From contig JANUWI010000004.1 of assembly GCA_025504975.1 (NCBI GenBank), forward strand, positions 1,984,001-2,048,000: a stretch of 64,000 nucleotides of DNA, read 5' to 3'. Positions within the stretch are counted from its first letter, which is position 1. Every line of letters starts with the position of its first letter. This stretch comes from Plenodomus lindquistii. Taxonomy: Eukaryota; Ascomycota; Dothideomycetes; Pleosporales; Leptosphaeriaceae. Below, piece by piece: positions 1 to 10,163 of the stretch. A program made the position numbers and the translations under genes. The notes beneath the pieces are model-generated. The model saw only the letters and a program-made list of their open reading frames with translations. It did no database searches and had not been told where the DNA came from.

Positions 1-545
1 AGCTGCTCGAATTGTGCCGAAGAGTGGATTTGATATGCGTATCGAGGCCATGGCGGTGGATGTTGGAGTTCAAGATGATCGATGCGGAGAGTTCACGTAA
101 CCTCCGAGGATCTGCCAAGGCGACTATCGATCGCGTTGCATGATCGATCTTGAAGGCGTATCAAGCAATCTGGAATTGCCTTATAGTTGCGCACTACTGC
201 ATGTCAAAACTTAGTTCCGTCCGATTGCAATCTCGACGGCTGACGCCACTTACATGATGTTTCAAGATTTGAACGCGACGACACGTGACAGACGCGATCG
301 ACGCGTGGTGGCGAAGTGTCGCGGTCCTTCGCGTTGCGCCAATGTTGAAGCCTTGAACTCAACAGTTGTGATTTGACATTTTTACATACACTTGACGCAT
401 TTGAATCCAGATTCCCATCCAATTGGATACGCGCCTTGGACTTTAATCCTTCCGCTTTGCGATCGAAATCTCCACGACCACGCGAGGTCGCGCAAGAGCC
501 CGACACTACACCCATTGGATGGGATACAACTCAATAGCAGTAGCC
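1..545. other. Intergenic region upstream of CMR1
   Basis: No gene is supported here; the open frames are short and lack plausible ATG starts or homology. The last 100 bases are the probable promoter and leader of CMR1. They include the 9-mer GAGGTCGCG at 484-492, which also occurs, in either orientation, beside the starts of the DRN1 and UTP20 genes near 40.4-40.6 kb. Confidence 0.5.
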
Positions 546-2171
546 ATGGCGCGTGGGAAGAATGTAGAACTGAGCGAGTATGAGCGCAAGCGACAAGAGA
601 ACATTGCAAAGACCCAGGCTTTGTTGCGCAACCTCGAGATGGAGGCTGCGCAAGCTGGCCTGGGTCCTACAGGAAAAGCGAAGACGTCATCCGTCGCGTC
701 GAAGGCAAAATCGAGAAAGCCGGCGCCAAAGAAGATCAAGGAAGAGGACATCGGACCAAGAAGAACGTCGTCTCGTCTGAAGGGCATTGAAGCGGACAGC
801 GAGAAAGCGAAGCGCAAGGCCGAGGAAGAATACGTTGCGTTGAACGAGGCACATCGCGCAAAGAGACAGCGCGTCAGCGATGCTTTCAACTTCAGCGACA
901 TTGTTGTGGCAGGCAAAGATTGGGATAAGAACGGAAACTTCCTATCCATTGGACCCGCGAATCCGTATGCGCGCACATTCGACTACGACGATGTCAAGGA
1001 GACAACGGACAAGGAGCTGAGGGCATTGAGGGAGAAAATGAGTGGCCTTGAGCTTTGGGAGGATTTTGAACCGAACGAGATCAAAATCACCCCAGAGCGC
1101 ATATATGCTATGGGCCTACATCCAACGACGGACAAGCCTCTCGTGTTTGCAGGAGACAAGCTGGGACACCTTGGTATATGCGACGCATCACAGAAGGTTG
1201 CTGAGATCAAACAAGAGGATGACGAAGACGCTGATGGGGAAGGGCCCACAATCACCACATTAAAGCCTCACACGCGAACCATACACACTTTTCAATTCAG
1301 TCCTCACGATTCGAATGCGCTATACTCCGCATCCTACGACTCGACTGTGCGGAAACTAGATCTCGCCAAAGGTGTAGCTGTCGAAGTGTATGCACCCGCA
1401 GATGCAAACGACGAACAACCATTATCTGGACTGGAAATATCTAAAGACGACGCCAACTTACTATACTTTTCTACGCTAGACGGACAATTCGGCATATACG
1501 ACATGCGTACACCATCTGAGAAGGCTGCTGGGCTGCAAATATTCCAGCTGTCCGACAAAAAGATAGGAGGTTTTACATTACACCCCCTTTATCCACATCT
1601 TGTAGCGACCGCATCATTAGATCGCACACTCAAGATCTGGGATCTACGAAAAATCACAGGCAAGGGTGACGGACGTCTCCCTGCCCTCGTTGGCGAGCAC
1701 GAGAGCAGGCTGTCAGTATCTCACGCTGCGTGGAACTCAGCAGGTCAGGTAGCGACCGCCTCGTACGATGACACAGTCAAGATCCACGACTTTGGCAATT
1801 GCGCCGACTGGAAAGCAGGCTCAGAGTTGAGCGAAGCTGAAATGGAGCCATCAGTCGTGGTACCCCACAACAATCAGACTGGACGATGGGTGACAATGTA
1901 TGCCAACTTATCCGATCTTCTGCAAAAACCCATGCTAATTCTCATGCACAGATTACGAGCGCAATGGCAGCAGTTTCCACAGGATAATGTCCAGCGTTTC
2001 TGCATTGGCAATATGAATCGCTTTGTTGATATTTATACCGCGACAGGTCAACAGCTTGCGCAACTAGGAGGCGAGGGTATAACTGCCGTCCCAGCAGTTG
2101 CAAAATTCCACCCAACGCTCGACTGGGTTGCTGCTGGCACTGCAAGCGGTAAACTATGTTTGTGGATGTAG
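546..2171 (+). CDS. CMR1: CMR1-like WD40 DNA damage-binding protein
   Basis: Exons 546-1897 and 1952-2171 encode 523 aa, close to yeast Cmr1 (522 aa). Family knowledge: Cmr1/WDR76 is a nuclear WD40 protein linked to chromatin, DNA-damage response and protein quality control. The N-terminus carries the family-like start MARGKNVELSEYE, a basic Lys/Arg-rich linker (about residues 45-105), then the WD40 propeller with visible strands such as SASYDSTVRKLD, TASLDRTLKIWDLRK and TASYDDTVKIHDF. I chose ATG 546 over the in-frame ATG at 519 because the family signature starts there. The 54-nt intron (1898-1951) has GTATGC, a CTAAT branch site and CAG. Removing it restores the conserved GRWVTILRAQWQ. The intron has no in-frame stop, so retention would insert 18 residues into a propeller blade. 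Confidence 0.9.
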   Translation: MARGKNVELSEYERKRQENIAKTQALLRNLEMEAAQAGLGPTGKAKTSSVASKAKSRKPAPKKIKEEDIGPRRTSSRLKGIEADSEKAKRKAEEEYVALNEAHRAKRQRVSDAFNFSDIVVAGKDWDKNGNFLSIGPANPYARTFDYDDVKETTDKELRALREKMSGLELWEDFEPNEIKITPERIYAMGLHPTTDKPLVFAGDKLGHLGICDASQKVAEIKQEDDEDADGEGPTITTLKPHTRTIHTFQFSPHDSNALYSASYDSTVRKLDLAKGVAVEVYAPADANDEQPLSGLEISKDDANLLYFSTLDGQFGIYDMRTPSEKAAGLQIFQLSDKKIGGFTLHPLYPHLVATASLDRTLKIWDLRKITGKGDGRLPALVGEHESRLSVSHAAWNSAGQVATASYDDTVKIHDFGNCADWKAGSELSEAEMEPSVVVPHNNQTGRWVTMYANLSDLLQKPMLILMHRLRAQWQQFPQDNVQRFCIGNMNRFVDIYTATGQQLAQLGGEGITAVPAVAKFHPTLDWVAAGTASGKLCLWM

Positions 2172-3718
2172 AGACTATCGCTTGCAACGCTCTCGACACG
2201 AGAATCTCGATATACTGATAGACATAATTGGAGACTGAGACTATCGAATTGTCGCTAATGAGGAAGTTGCGTTGTATATCGCTGCATGACATAACGTTGC
2301 GGGCCGGATGAGGATTCTTCTCCATATTACAGCGGCATCTCGGCATAGTGCCGAGCCATATGTTACATGTTTGTTCTTTTTACCTCTTTACACTGGATAC
2401 ACTACATCATAAGTCTACAATCAACGGTGTGTGACTTGGTACTGGTAAAGGCCATGGCAACGATAGACCGGTGCTTCCTCGGTGCTTCTTCAATCTGAGA
2501 TCGTGAGGTCTGAGCGTGCAGAGTGTTACGTCTATATGTGACAGATGTGTGGTAGCTTCCAATCTACCGTCAGCAGCTTGCAGATGGTGCGGTTCAACTA
2601 CCACGGACAAGTACTCCCCTAAACAGGCACCTAAACAAACAGTGTGGCCATGGTGGTCAGCCGGCGTTGCATGCAGCGGCAACATCCGTAACTAAGGTTC
2701 CGTACCAGAGATCACCAATGTCTAGGAGCATCATCAGCTCACCCCTAGCTGGTTGCAACACGCCTTTATTGATTGACTGCGGACGTCAGCACTGAGAGCG
2801 CAGCGGCCCTTTGGAAACTTCGCGCATGCTCGGAGGAACTCCCACGGCGGTCACAATCGCGATGGGTGGGTGACCTGGGGCAAAGGCCGCACAGTGCTGT
2901 GTTCATGCTTCACGAAAGTTCGATGATAGTACGGTAGATAGCGGGGAAATGGACGTTGCACCCCTGCGCAGGTCTTCGCGCGACAGCCTCGTCTCGTACT
3001 CCGCATCTGCTAAGCATCAGTGCGAGTACGAACAAAGAAAGGAGATCAACGGGTGGTTCGAAGTACCCAATCTCCAGCTGCCGGGGTTGAGATATTTCCC
3101 TCTCTTGCATCGTCATCATCACCAACTATCAATAGTTGACCAATGTACCCAAAAATACCCTCTATACATGCGTGTCCCCTCGGCTAAGGTTAAAAGGCTC
3201 CGAGCGAGGCCCGTTCGGTACTCCCCAGCAACGATCTTGTGACCCAAATACGAGCCGGCATCACCATCTCACCACCCTCCATACGGACCATACCATGGGT
3301 AATGCTGATCCCGCTCGTTTCCATGGTCGGCGTGCTACCGAATGAATGCGATGATGCAACGTTTAGTTAGCCCGACCACGCTTTACAGCAAGCTTCGACA
3401 AGGCCTTACTGATTTTGCGATTGCTTGCCGGCCGCTTGTGACGTAGGCGTACCATGGTGGGTACAGGAGGGGGAGCGCAATGCTTGACTGATGAACGTGC
3501 ATACTCTACATGATACTAGCTGGTAATTGGCGGCATCAACGCTGGGGTGACTGCACATATATGAAAAGTATATAAATGAGGCGTAGCTCTCTGGACCTTT
3601 GTTGTCTTTATCAACTCAAGACTCATCACACGGTCTACTAGCTACTCCTTTTACTTTCGGCTCATTCTCCACACACAGTCGTTGCAACATTCGCTCACAC
3701 AACAACATCTTCGTCAAA
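2172..3718. other. Intergenic region with PhiA-like gene promoter
   Basis: About 1.5 kb without a supportable gene: open frames are under 100 codons, overlap on both strands and show no domain. The right end is the promoter and leader of the PhiA-like gene. From about 3600 to 3718 the plus strand is rich in C, A and T and poor in G, as expected for a fungal 5' leader. Confidence 0.5.
3569..3576 (+). promoter_or_regulatory. TATA box of the PhiA-like gene
   Basis: TATATAAA lies 143 nt before the ATG at 3719 and is followed by a CA-rich leader. A clear TATA box fits a strongly transcribed gene for an abundant secreted protein. The role is inferred from sequence and position only. Confidence 0.5.
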
Positions 3719-4425
3719 ATGAAGTACACTGTCGCTCTCACTTCTCTCATCGTCGGCGCCATGGCAGGTGGTGGTGGTGGTTATAATGCATGCCCTGCGC
3801 CGGCCCCAAGCTCAACTCCAGGCTCGACTCCAAGCTCGACTCCTGCCCCCCCACCCCCAGCGCCGGAAGACCCAGGCTACTTTGGCGTCATCGCCTCTCG
3901 CAGCGCTTCGCCTATCCACCTCTTGGCGCTCACTGCTCGTGGTACAAAGTTCTACCTCGGTGGACCAGGCCCTACCTCTTACTGCCCCGTTGAGCAAGTA
4001 GGTAATGCTTGCCCACCAGGTAACACCACTGTCCTTGTCGGCGGTGAGGGAACTCTCAGTCTAGGTGTCGTTGTACCTGGTGGACAGCAGGTGTACGTTG
4101 CACCGGATGGTTCTCTGTCTTACACAGTCGCGCACTCTGCTGCCATTCCTTCTGGCAGTGTCGTGGATCAGTTCAGCAAGACGGACCCCACCGGCGACGC
4201 GCAATTCGGAACCCTCAATTTCGAGACTGGCTTCGTTGCTTGCCCGGCAGCTGCGGGACAGGGTTATCAGGTCTTCGGCCAAGTTGAGGGTGCCTCTTTT
4301 GGCACTGATTGTCTCGGTTTCAGTGCTTTCACTGGTATGTTGTTCTTCTCGTCATGTGTACGTAGACTTTGCTTGCTAAATACGATACAGTTGCTACCGA
4401 AGAGCCTGGTGCGTGGCAGTACTAA
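3719..4425 (+). CDS. PhiA-like secreted cell wall protein
   Basis: Exons 3719-4334 and 4391-4425 encode 216 aa. Family knowledge: PhiA-type proteins are abundant, secreted wall proteins of ascomycetes, needed in Aspergillus for phialide and conidium development and noted as IgE-binding antigens. The start MKYTVALTSLIVGAMAG is a signal peptide. It is followed by a low-complexity S/T/P-rich linker (about residues 27-52, repeats of SSTPGSTP type), then the conserved domain beginning GYFGVIASRSASPIHL, with TTVLVGGEGTLSLGVVVPGG and QQVYVAPDGSLSYT. The 56-nt intron 4335-4390 separates the last 11 codons; splicing gives a C-terminus of VATEEPGAWQY. I chose ATG 3719 because it starts the signal peptide; the frame is open upstream but has no better ATG. 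Confidence 0.85.
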
Positions 4426-4582
4426 GATTCCTGGAGACCTGAAATGGTCAGATGGAAATGAATGATGCGCAGTAGACAAAAGGGAACTGTCGGAGGAAGT
4501 AATACGATATCATGAACATACTGCATAATGTAAACATAATATCAGGGAAGCAACCTACACAGTACGTTATATATGAAATAGC

Positions 4583-4939
4583 TCAATCAACGACTGTCGC
4601 GCCCAAGAGCAACTCTTTGATTCGCCCCAGTCCATCCTCGGCTGCTTTCTCTTCCATGGGAGACTTGACCACAGCCACAGTCTTCACACGACTTCTCATG
4701 CCTCTAACAATCGAGACTTGGTCACGGCGTCTCTTTAGCGCCTGGCGAATCACCTCGACGACAGCATCGTTTGCCTGTCCGTCCTTGGCTTGTTCAGCAA
4801 CGCAAACTTCAACCGCATTCTCGTTGACAGCTGATATTCCCGCTCGACTACTACTAACACCTGGTTTGATGTTGCAGTGTAGGTACCAATAGCCTTTCAC
4901 GGATCTGATGGCTGGTGTGAATTTCGCGGTGAACGACAT
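4583..4939 (-). CDS. DUF167 (YggU/C15orf40-like) small protein
   Basis: A single exon of 118 aa, close to the usual family size of about 100-130 aa. The core is typical of DUF167/UPF0235: an A..G.AN.A..E.. helix (AKDGQANDAVVEVI), then VSIVRGMRSRVKTVAV, matching the family pattern of V.I..G..SR.K.V.I. The molecular role of the family is not known. ATG 4939 (MSFTAKF) was chosen; the frame is open further upstream but only through non-ATG codons. The gene is convergent with the PhiA-like gene, with about 160 nt between the two stops. Confidence 0.75.
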   Translation of the reverse strand: MSFTAKFTPAIRSVKGYWYLHCNIKPGVSSSRAGISAVNENAVEVCVAEQAKDGQANDAVVEVIRQALKRRRDQVSIVRGMRSRVKTVAVVKSPMEEKAAEDGLGRIKELLLGATVVD

Positions 4940-5985
4940 GACCACGACTCGGAAGACCTGTAGATAATGGTGATCGAACAGACCGAACAAGTGTGACTGC
5001 CGTCAACCTCCCAGTCAGTGCTTCTCTGGTCCTCGCCTAGTTGCACTTCGCGGGTTCGCTGCGCTTCTAAACTGGTATGCTTTGAAAGTGGCGTGTTATG
5101 TACAGTGTTCAGCGTACGTTGTGTCTCTGTGGCGTATAGTTCACTCGTAGTATGAGGTAGGATCTAGTCACCTAGTGTCACTGTCGTCTGGTCTGGTACG
5201 GGTAGGACGATCAGCTGGGTCAGTGTTCTGGGAGGCTTGGTGTTCCTTCAGCCGAAGTGAACCGGCCTAGCCGCGCACAGACTAGATAGGCTACGCCCCG
5301 GCCAATTGCATCTCCGGTGGGCTGGCGATCATGAACTGGCATCTGCAACAACTGAACATGATCATTTGTATATGCAGACATTGTTCCAGTGAGCCAAACA
5401 TCTTGACCAAAAGTCCAACTCCCGAGAAGCCTTGTTGCCACAACCCCCACACATTCATTTTTCCGCCGCCTCCCTAATTCGACATCGCGTTTCGGCGCTT
5501 GGGCTCTTAGTGGGGGCTCCATGACCTCCTAGATAAAGCAGTTTCCCTTAAGTACAGGTGCACACGAGAGCCTCACCTCCAGTTCCCCTAAGTACAGGTC
5601 TTCGCGATGGTGAAAAAATCAGCGACACGCAATTACCTAAGAGCGAGCCAGCGCAGAGATAAAAGGCGCGCGATGCCTCGCCTTTGTAAAAATTCCAGCG
5701 CCTTTCTTTGCGACTTCAAATTTCCTGCGCTGTTCATCAACCCACAACGAGCGTTTGCTGTGCACACATCACCATTCACGTATACGCCTTGCATCATAGC
5801 CGCTCTTGCAGAGGACTTGAACTCGGTAAGAAGTCTCACTTCCCAATTTCCTGGAGAACGCTCTTGCCCCTTGCGGATTTGCGCAACTCTGGTCCTTTGA
5901 CGTTGGCCGCAAGCGCACACACTGTCTCGACCTTTGGTTCACCATGGACTGCAAAACTAACCTCGCTCCTAGCACCATCCACACA
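4940..5985. other. Intergenic region between DUF167 gene and arginase
   Basis: Divergent promoter region of about 1 kb. A direct repeat of the type CCYTAAGTACAGGT occurs twice near 5546-5600. A 100-codon ATG frame on the minus strand (5220-5522) shows no domain and I do not call it. The right end is the arginase leader. An in-frame ATG at 5944 could add 14 residues to arginase. Confidence 0.45.
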
Positions 5986-7073
5986 ATGACATCTGCGCCA
6001 TCACAACAACCCAAATTCCTCCCGTCTCGTAATGAGCTGGGGGTTGTCGCAGTCGGCTTCAGCGGCGGTCAGGTAAGCAGCAAGCTACCAAACATCGTCA
6101 CAGCCTCGTTTTTCAGACTAACACGACTCGCAGCCCAAAGCTGGTGTCGATGCCGCGCCCATGGCCCTCATTGAACACGGTCTGATCAAGCAACTAGAGG
6201 AAGATTTAGAGTACAACGTCACCTACGATGGAAAAGTGCACAACTACTCCGAGTTCCGCCAAACAGACGACCCGAACTTCCGAGGAATGAAACAACCAAA
6301 ATTCGTCAGCGCAGTCACTCAAGAAGTCAGCAACCAGGTCTACAAACACGCCAAAGACGGAAAACTAGTTCTGACGCTTGGAGGTGACCACTCCATTGCC
6401 ATCGGAACGATCTCAGGTACTGCAAAGGCCATCCGTGAGAGGCTAGGACGCGAGATTGCTGTCATCTGGGTTGACGCTCATGCCGACATCAACACACCCG
6501 AGACCTCGGACAGTGGAAACATTCACGGCATGCCCGTGGCTTTCTTGACTGGCCTTGCGGAAGAGAAGCGGGAAGATGTATTTGGCTGGATCAAAGATGA
6601 GCACAAGCTGAACTTGAAAAAGCTCGTGTACATTGGTCTGCGAGACATTGACAGGGGCGAGAAGAAGATTCTCAGAGAGCATGGCATCAAGGCTTTCTCG
6701 ATGCACGACATCGACAGGTATGACCAGAGGCGCAATCTCCAGGATGAACCCAGACTGATAATATCGTAGGCACGGTATCGGTAAGATCATGGACATGGCA
6801 CTCGGCTGGATCGGCAGCGACACACCCATTCATCTCTCCTTCGATGTAGACGCGCTGGATCCAATGTGGGCACCTAGCACCGGCACCCCTGTACGAGGGG
6901 GCCTGACTCTACGTGAGGGCGACTTCATCGCCGAATGCGTAGCAGAAACGGGCTCTCTGATTGCTCTGGATCTTGTAGAAGTCAACCCAAGTCTCGACGA
7001 GGAAGGCGCTGGAGATACTGTCCGCGCTGGATGCTCTATTGTACGTTGCGCACTAGGTGATACGCTCTTATGA
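5986..7073 (+). CDS. CAR1: Arginase
   Basis: Exons 5986-6072, 6134-6717 and 6770-7073 encode 324 aa, normal for fungal arginase (about 310-335 aa). The enzyme hydrolyses L-arginine to ornithine and urea with a two-manganese centre. Ligand motifs are all present: GGDHS near residue 112, DAHAD (about 143-147) and SFDVDALDP (about 247-255). The C-terminus GCSIVRCALGDTLL is characteristic. Introns of 61 nt (6073-6133) and 52 nt (6718-6769) restore FSGGQPKAGVDAAP and DIDRHGIGK across the joins. ATG 5986 (MTSAPSQQPKFLPSR) was chosen; ATG 5944 is in frame and cannot be excluded. A cytosolic role in arginine catabolism is known for the family. Confidence 0.93.
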
Positions 7074-7512
7074 GCTGTTTGCGACGGGGTTTCAACGTGT
7101 CGTGGATAGGATTCAGGCGTTCACTGTGTGCTCTATACCTGTGGTAGACTAGATGGGGATCACATCCTGGAGTATTCAAGTAATGATTTCCAATCCGCAG
7201 CATCACCCACGAGAAACAACCGGAAGACACAGTGGGCAGCGGTGACTCGGTGTCTGAAAGCTGCGATTTCATTATGCACAGACCTAGTAGAGATCACACA
7301 AACGAGGCTGTCAAGATCCCTAAACGATCAAAGCATTACCATTTTCGGCGCAATGCTCGGCGTCGTCAGTTCTGCAGCGCCGATGCGTCATCGCAGCGGC
7401 CATCCGTCCCGCAAGCACCCGGGCAAGATAGGCCATAGCAATAAAACAGAATTTGGATCCAGTGATCAATTTCCCTACAGTTCAGTGCTCCAGGCACAAA
7501 ATCGCAGTCATA
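7074..7512. other. Intergenic region, arginase to NADH dehydrogenase
   Basis: About 440 bases holding the 3' end of arginase and the promoter of the next gene. I see no gene or notable motif. Confidence 0.4.
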
Positions 7513-9278
7513 ATGCAATCTTCACTGCGCTCGACACGATTGCCTACTGGTCTTAGGGATCTGGTTTCGGGGGGAGGAGCAGTGGGGAGCAGGGCGGGTG
7601 CAGGGGCGCTAGCGAAGAGTTTCCCGATTCAGCAAAGAAGAAGGCTTACGGTTACACAGTTGGACGAGGGGAGAGATGGTATGTCTATACATGTTTTTTT
7701 GGCAGCTGCTCAATAAGTACTGACCATGTAGTTCAGACCGAGAGCGAGTAGTAATCCTGGGGTCGGGATGGGCCGGTTTCACCGTTGCAAGAGGACTTGA
7801 TCCCAAAAAATTCCAAGCCGTGGTTGTGTCTCCGAGATCTTATTTTGCATTTACACCATTGCTTGCGTCAACGGCTGTTGGTACGTTGGAGTTTCGCACA
7901 GCGCTTGAGCCGGTCCGGAGCAAAAGAACGAAAGTGGACTTCTTCCAGGGCTGGGCAGACGATGTCGATTTCAAGAACAAGACTATTACGGTTGAAGAGG
8001 CGGTAGATGATCCATTGCAGGGCATGGCACCGACTTCTGACCGCCATGCTGGAGAATCAAAAGAGCAACGAGCGATTACAAGGAAAGCAGATGTTGAGAA
8101 GGGAAAGCAATTCGACTTGACGTACGATAAGCTAATCGTCACCGTTGGCTGCTACAGCCAGACTTTTGGCACCCCTGGAGTAAAAGAGCATGCGTTTTTC
8201 CTCAAAGATGTCGGAGATGCTCGTAAGATTCGCAACAGGCTGTTGGCTTGCTTTGAAGGAGCAGCACTACCGACAACAACGGAAGAGATGCGGCGGCAGC
8301 TGCTGAACTTTGCCATTGTCGGCGGAGGGCCCACGGGAATCGAGTTTGGTGCTGAGCTCCATGATCTGATCAACGAGGACTTGGCCAAAATCTACCCTGA
8401 GCTCATCAAGTACCACAGGATCACCGTATATGATGTCGCTGACAAAGTCCTGCCAATGTTTGATGAAAAGCTGGCGAAATACGCATCGCGGAAGTTTGCT
8501 CGTAGAGGTATAGAGATCAAGACTAGCCATCATGTAGAATGGCTCCGTTTGGGAGCACCAGCGGAGCGAATCTTGTCTGAAGATATCAATGATTACCGCC
8601 TGTTCACAATCAAGGTCAAGGAAGAAGGCGAGCTTGGCGTGGGAATGTGCGTCTGGAGTAAGTTCCTTTGCGAAACTCATAGAGAAATTGTTACTGATTG
8701 CTCCAGGTACTGGACTCATGCAGAACCCCTTCGTAGCACAGGCACTGGACGATGTTCGGAAAGCTCCAGATAACCTTCAACTTCTAGAGTCATCAACTGG
8801 TACCACACTCTCCGGGGATGTCAAATGGAAAGTCAAGAAACATCCACGGTCCGGCTCTCTAATCACAGACGACCGTTTACGTGTCAAGCTTGAGCCTTCA
8901 GATTCCGAAGTTAAAGGCGTAGAAGCCATACATCCAGATGTCTTTGCTCTGGGAGACTGTGGAGTTATCCAAGATACCACCTATCCTGCCACAGCACAAG
9001 TTGCGTCGCAGAAGGCGCTGTGGCTGACTAAACGCTTGAACAAGGGCGACTTTGATAAATCTGGGTTCACGTACAAGGACCTGGGTACACTTGCGTATAT
9101 TGGTAACTGGGACGCGCTGTTCCAGGGAGGCGGTGGTGGGAGATTGCAAGGCTACCTGGCGTGGATCATTTGGCGGGGTGCGTACTTGACAAAAACTGTG
9201 AGTTGGAGAAATAAGATTCTGGTACCGGTGTACTGGGCTATAAACTGGCTGTTTGGGAGAGACATTAGCAGGTTTTAG
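7513..9278 (+). CDS. Type II NADH:ubiquinone oxidoreductase (mitochondrial)
   Basis: Exons 7513-7678, 7737-8657 and 8707-9278 encode 552 aa. This rotenone-insensitive flavoprotein passes electrons from NADH to ubiquinone without pumping protons. Visible: an Arg/Ser-rich mitochondrial presequence (first about 45 residues, including RLPTGLRD), a first Rossmann motif VVILGSGWAGF (residues about 60-70), the second NADH-binding motif AIVGGGPTGIEFGAEL (about 245-260), and the FALGDCG and ATAQVASQ segments of the FAD/quinone part. The C-terminal membrane-anchoring helix includes WAINWLFGRDISRF. Introns of 58 nt (7679-7736) and 49 nt (8658-8706) restore DDRERVVILG and CVWSTGLMQNP. No EF-hand is apparent. 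Whether it faces the matrix or the intermembrane space cannot be told from sequence. Confidence 0.9.
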
Positions 9279-10163
9279 ATGCAAGACTTTGGATAAGCTC
9301 TGTGGTGTAAGATAGCATGAATGCTCGGTCCGCGGGCTCAAGACCTAATTCACTTTCCTTGCGAAGTCTACTGAACGTGAACGAGCGGAATGTCCCAACT
9401 GCGGAGCTGTAGAGCCTCAAGTTAACCTAGGGATTCCAACTCGGAGATCGGACCTTCGAAGAAGAACCGATGGGGCATGAACTGGACTGCACCACAGCAT
9501 ATCCTGGTCCGACTTGCAGTAGCCTGTCGACGTGGCAGTGGGCGAGTAGACAATTTTTCTAAAGTATGCACAGCACGCCAGTGCGAGAAGACTGAGCAAA
9601 TTCGCAGCATCGATAAGCAGCATCGACAGCGTCAATTTGTTTTGTCTGCACGTTGATCGAAACAGAAGATTTGCAAGCTTGTGGAAGAAGATGGTGGGTG
9701 AGCTGGCGCATCGTGATGGGCCCACATGTGAAGATTCGGAGTCTAAGCACCGTGATTGGCCCGTGACCCATACCTCCGAGTAACCACCCACAACCAAGAA
9801 AGACATTGTTGCATAGTGCAAGGCGGTGACTGACTGGCTGAACTCTCAAGCCGCGATGTTTGCTTTGTGCCGTCGGTGATGTGCCCAGGCCATTCTCCAA
9901 ACACCCGTTTCCAGCTTGTTGCTCACTCGTCCGGCTGACGGCAGGATATTGCTTGCTTTGTTGCTCTCCTGAGCCTCTGTCGTAGCACAGCGCACCCTCC
10001 TGATCGCTTCCAGCATGCACGCAATCGCACCTTGCGTCACCGTCGATATTCCCTTGCCCTCCACGGCTGACACCTCTTTACCAGACAACCGCCGACAGCA
10101 CCAGATACACTAACACTACCGCAACATCCGCTGGCACCAGCACAGCCCTGCAGAAACCACAAG
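9279..10163. other. Intergenic region upstream of the DUF6594 gene
   Basis: About 885 bases with only short, overlapping open frames that lack ATG starts or domains. The right half is probably the promoter and leader of the following gene. Confidence 0.4.

Noticed and set aside
5220..5522. 100-codon ATG frame on the minus strand
   Set aside because: No domain, no leader or splice support, and amino-acid content like random GC-rich DNA.
7509..9278. Reading the NADH dehydrogenase as a pseudogene because its frame is broken twice
   Set aside because: Both breaks are resolved by canonical introns that restore conserved motifs.
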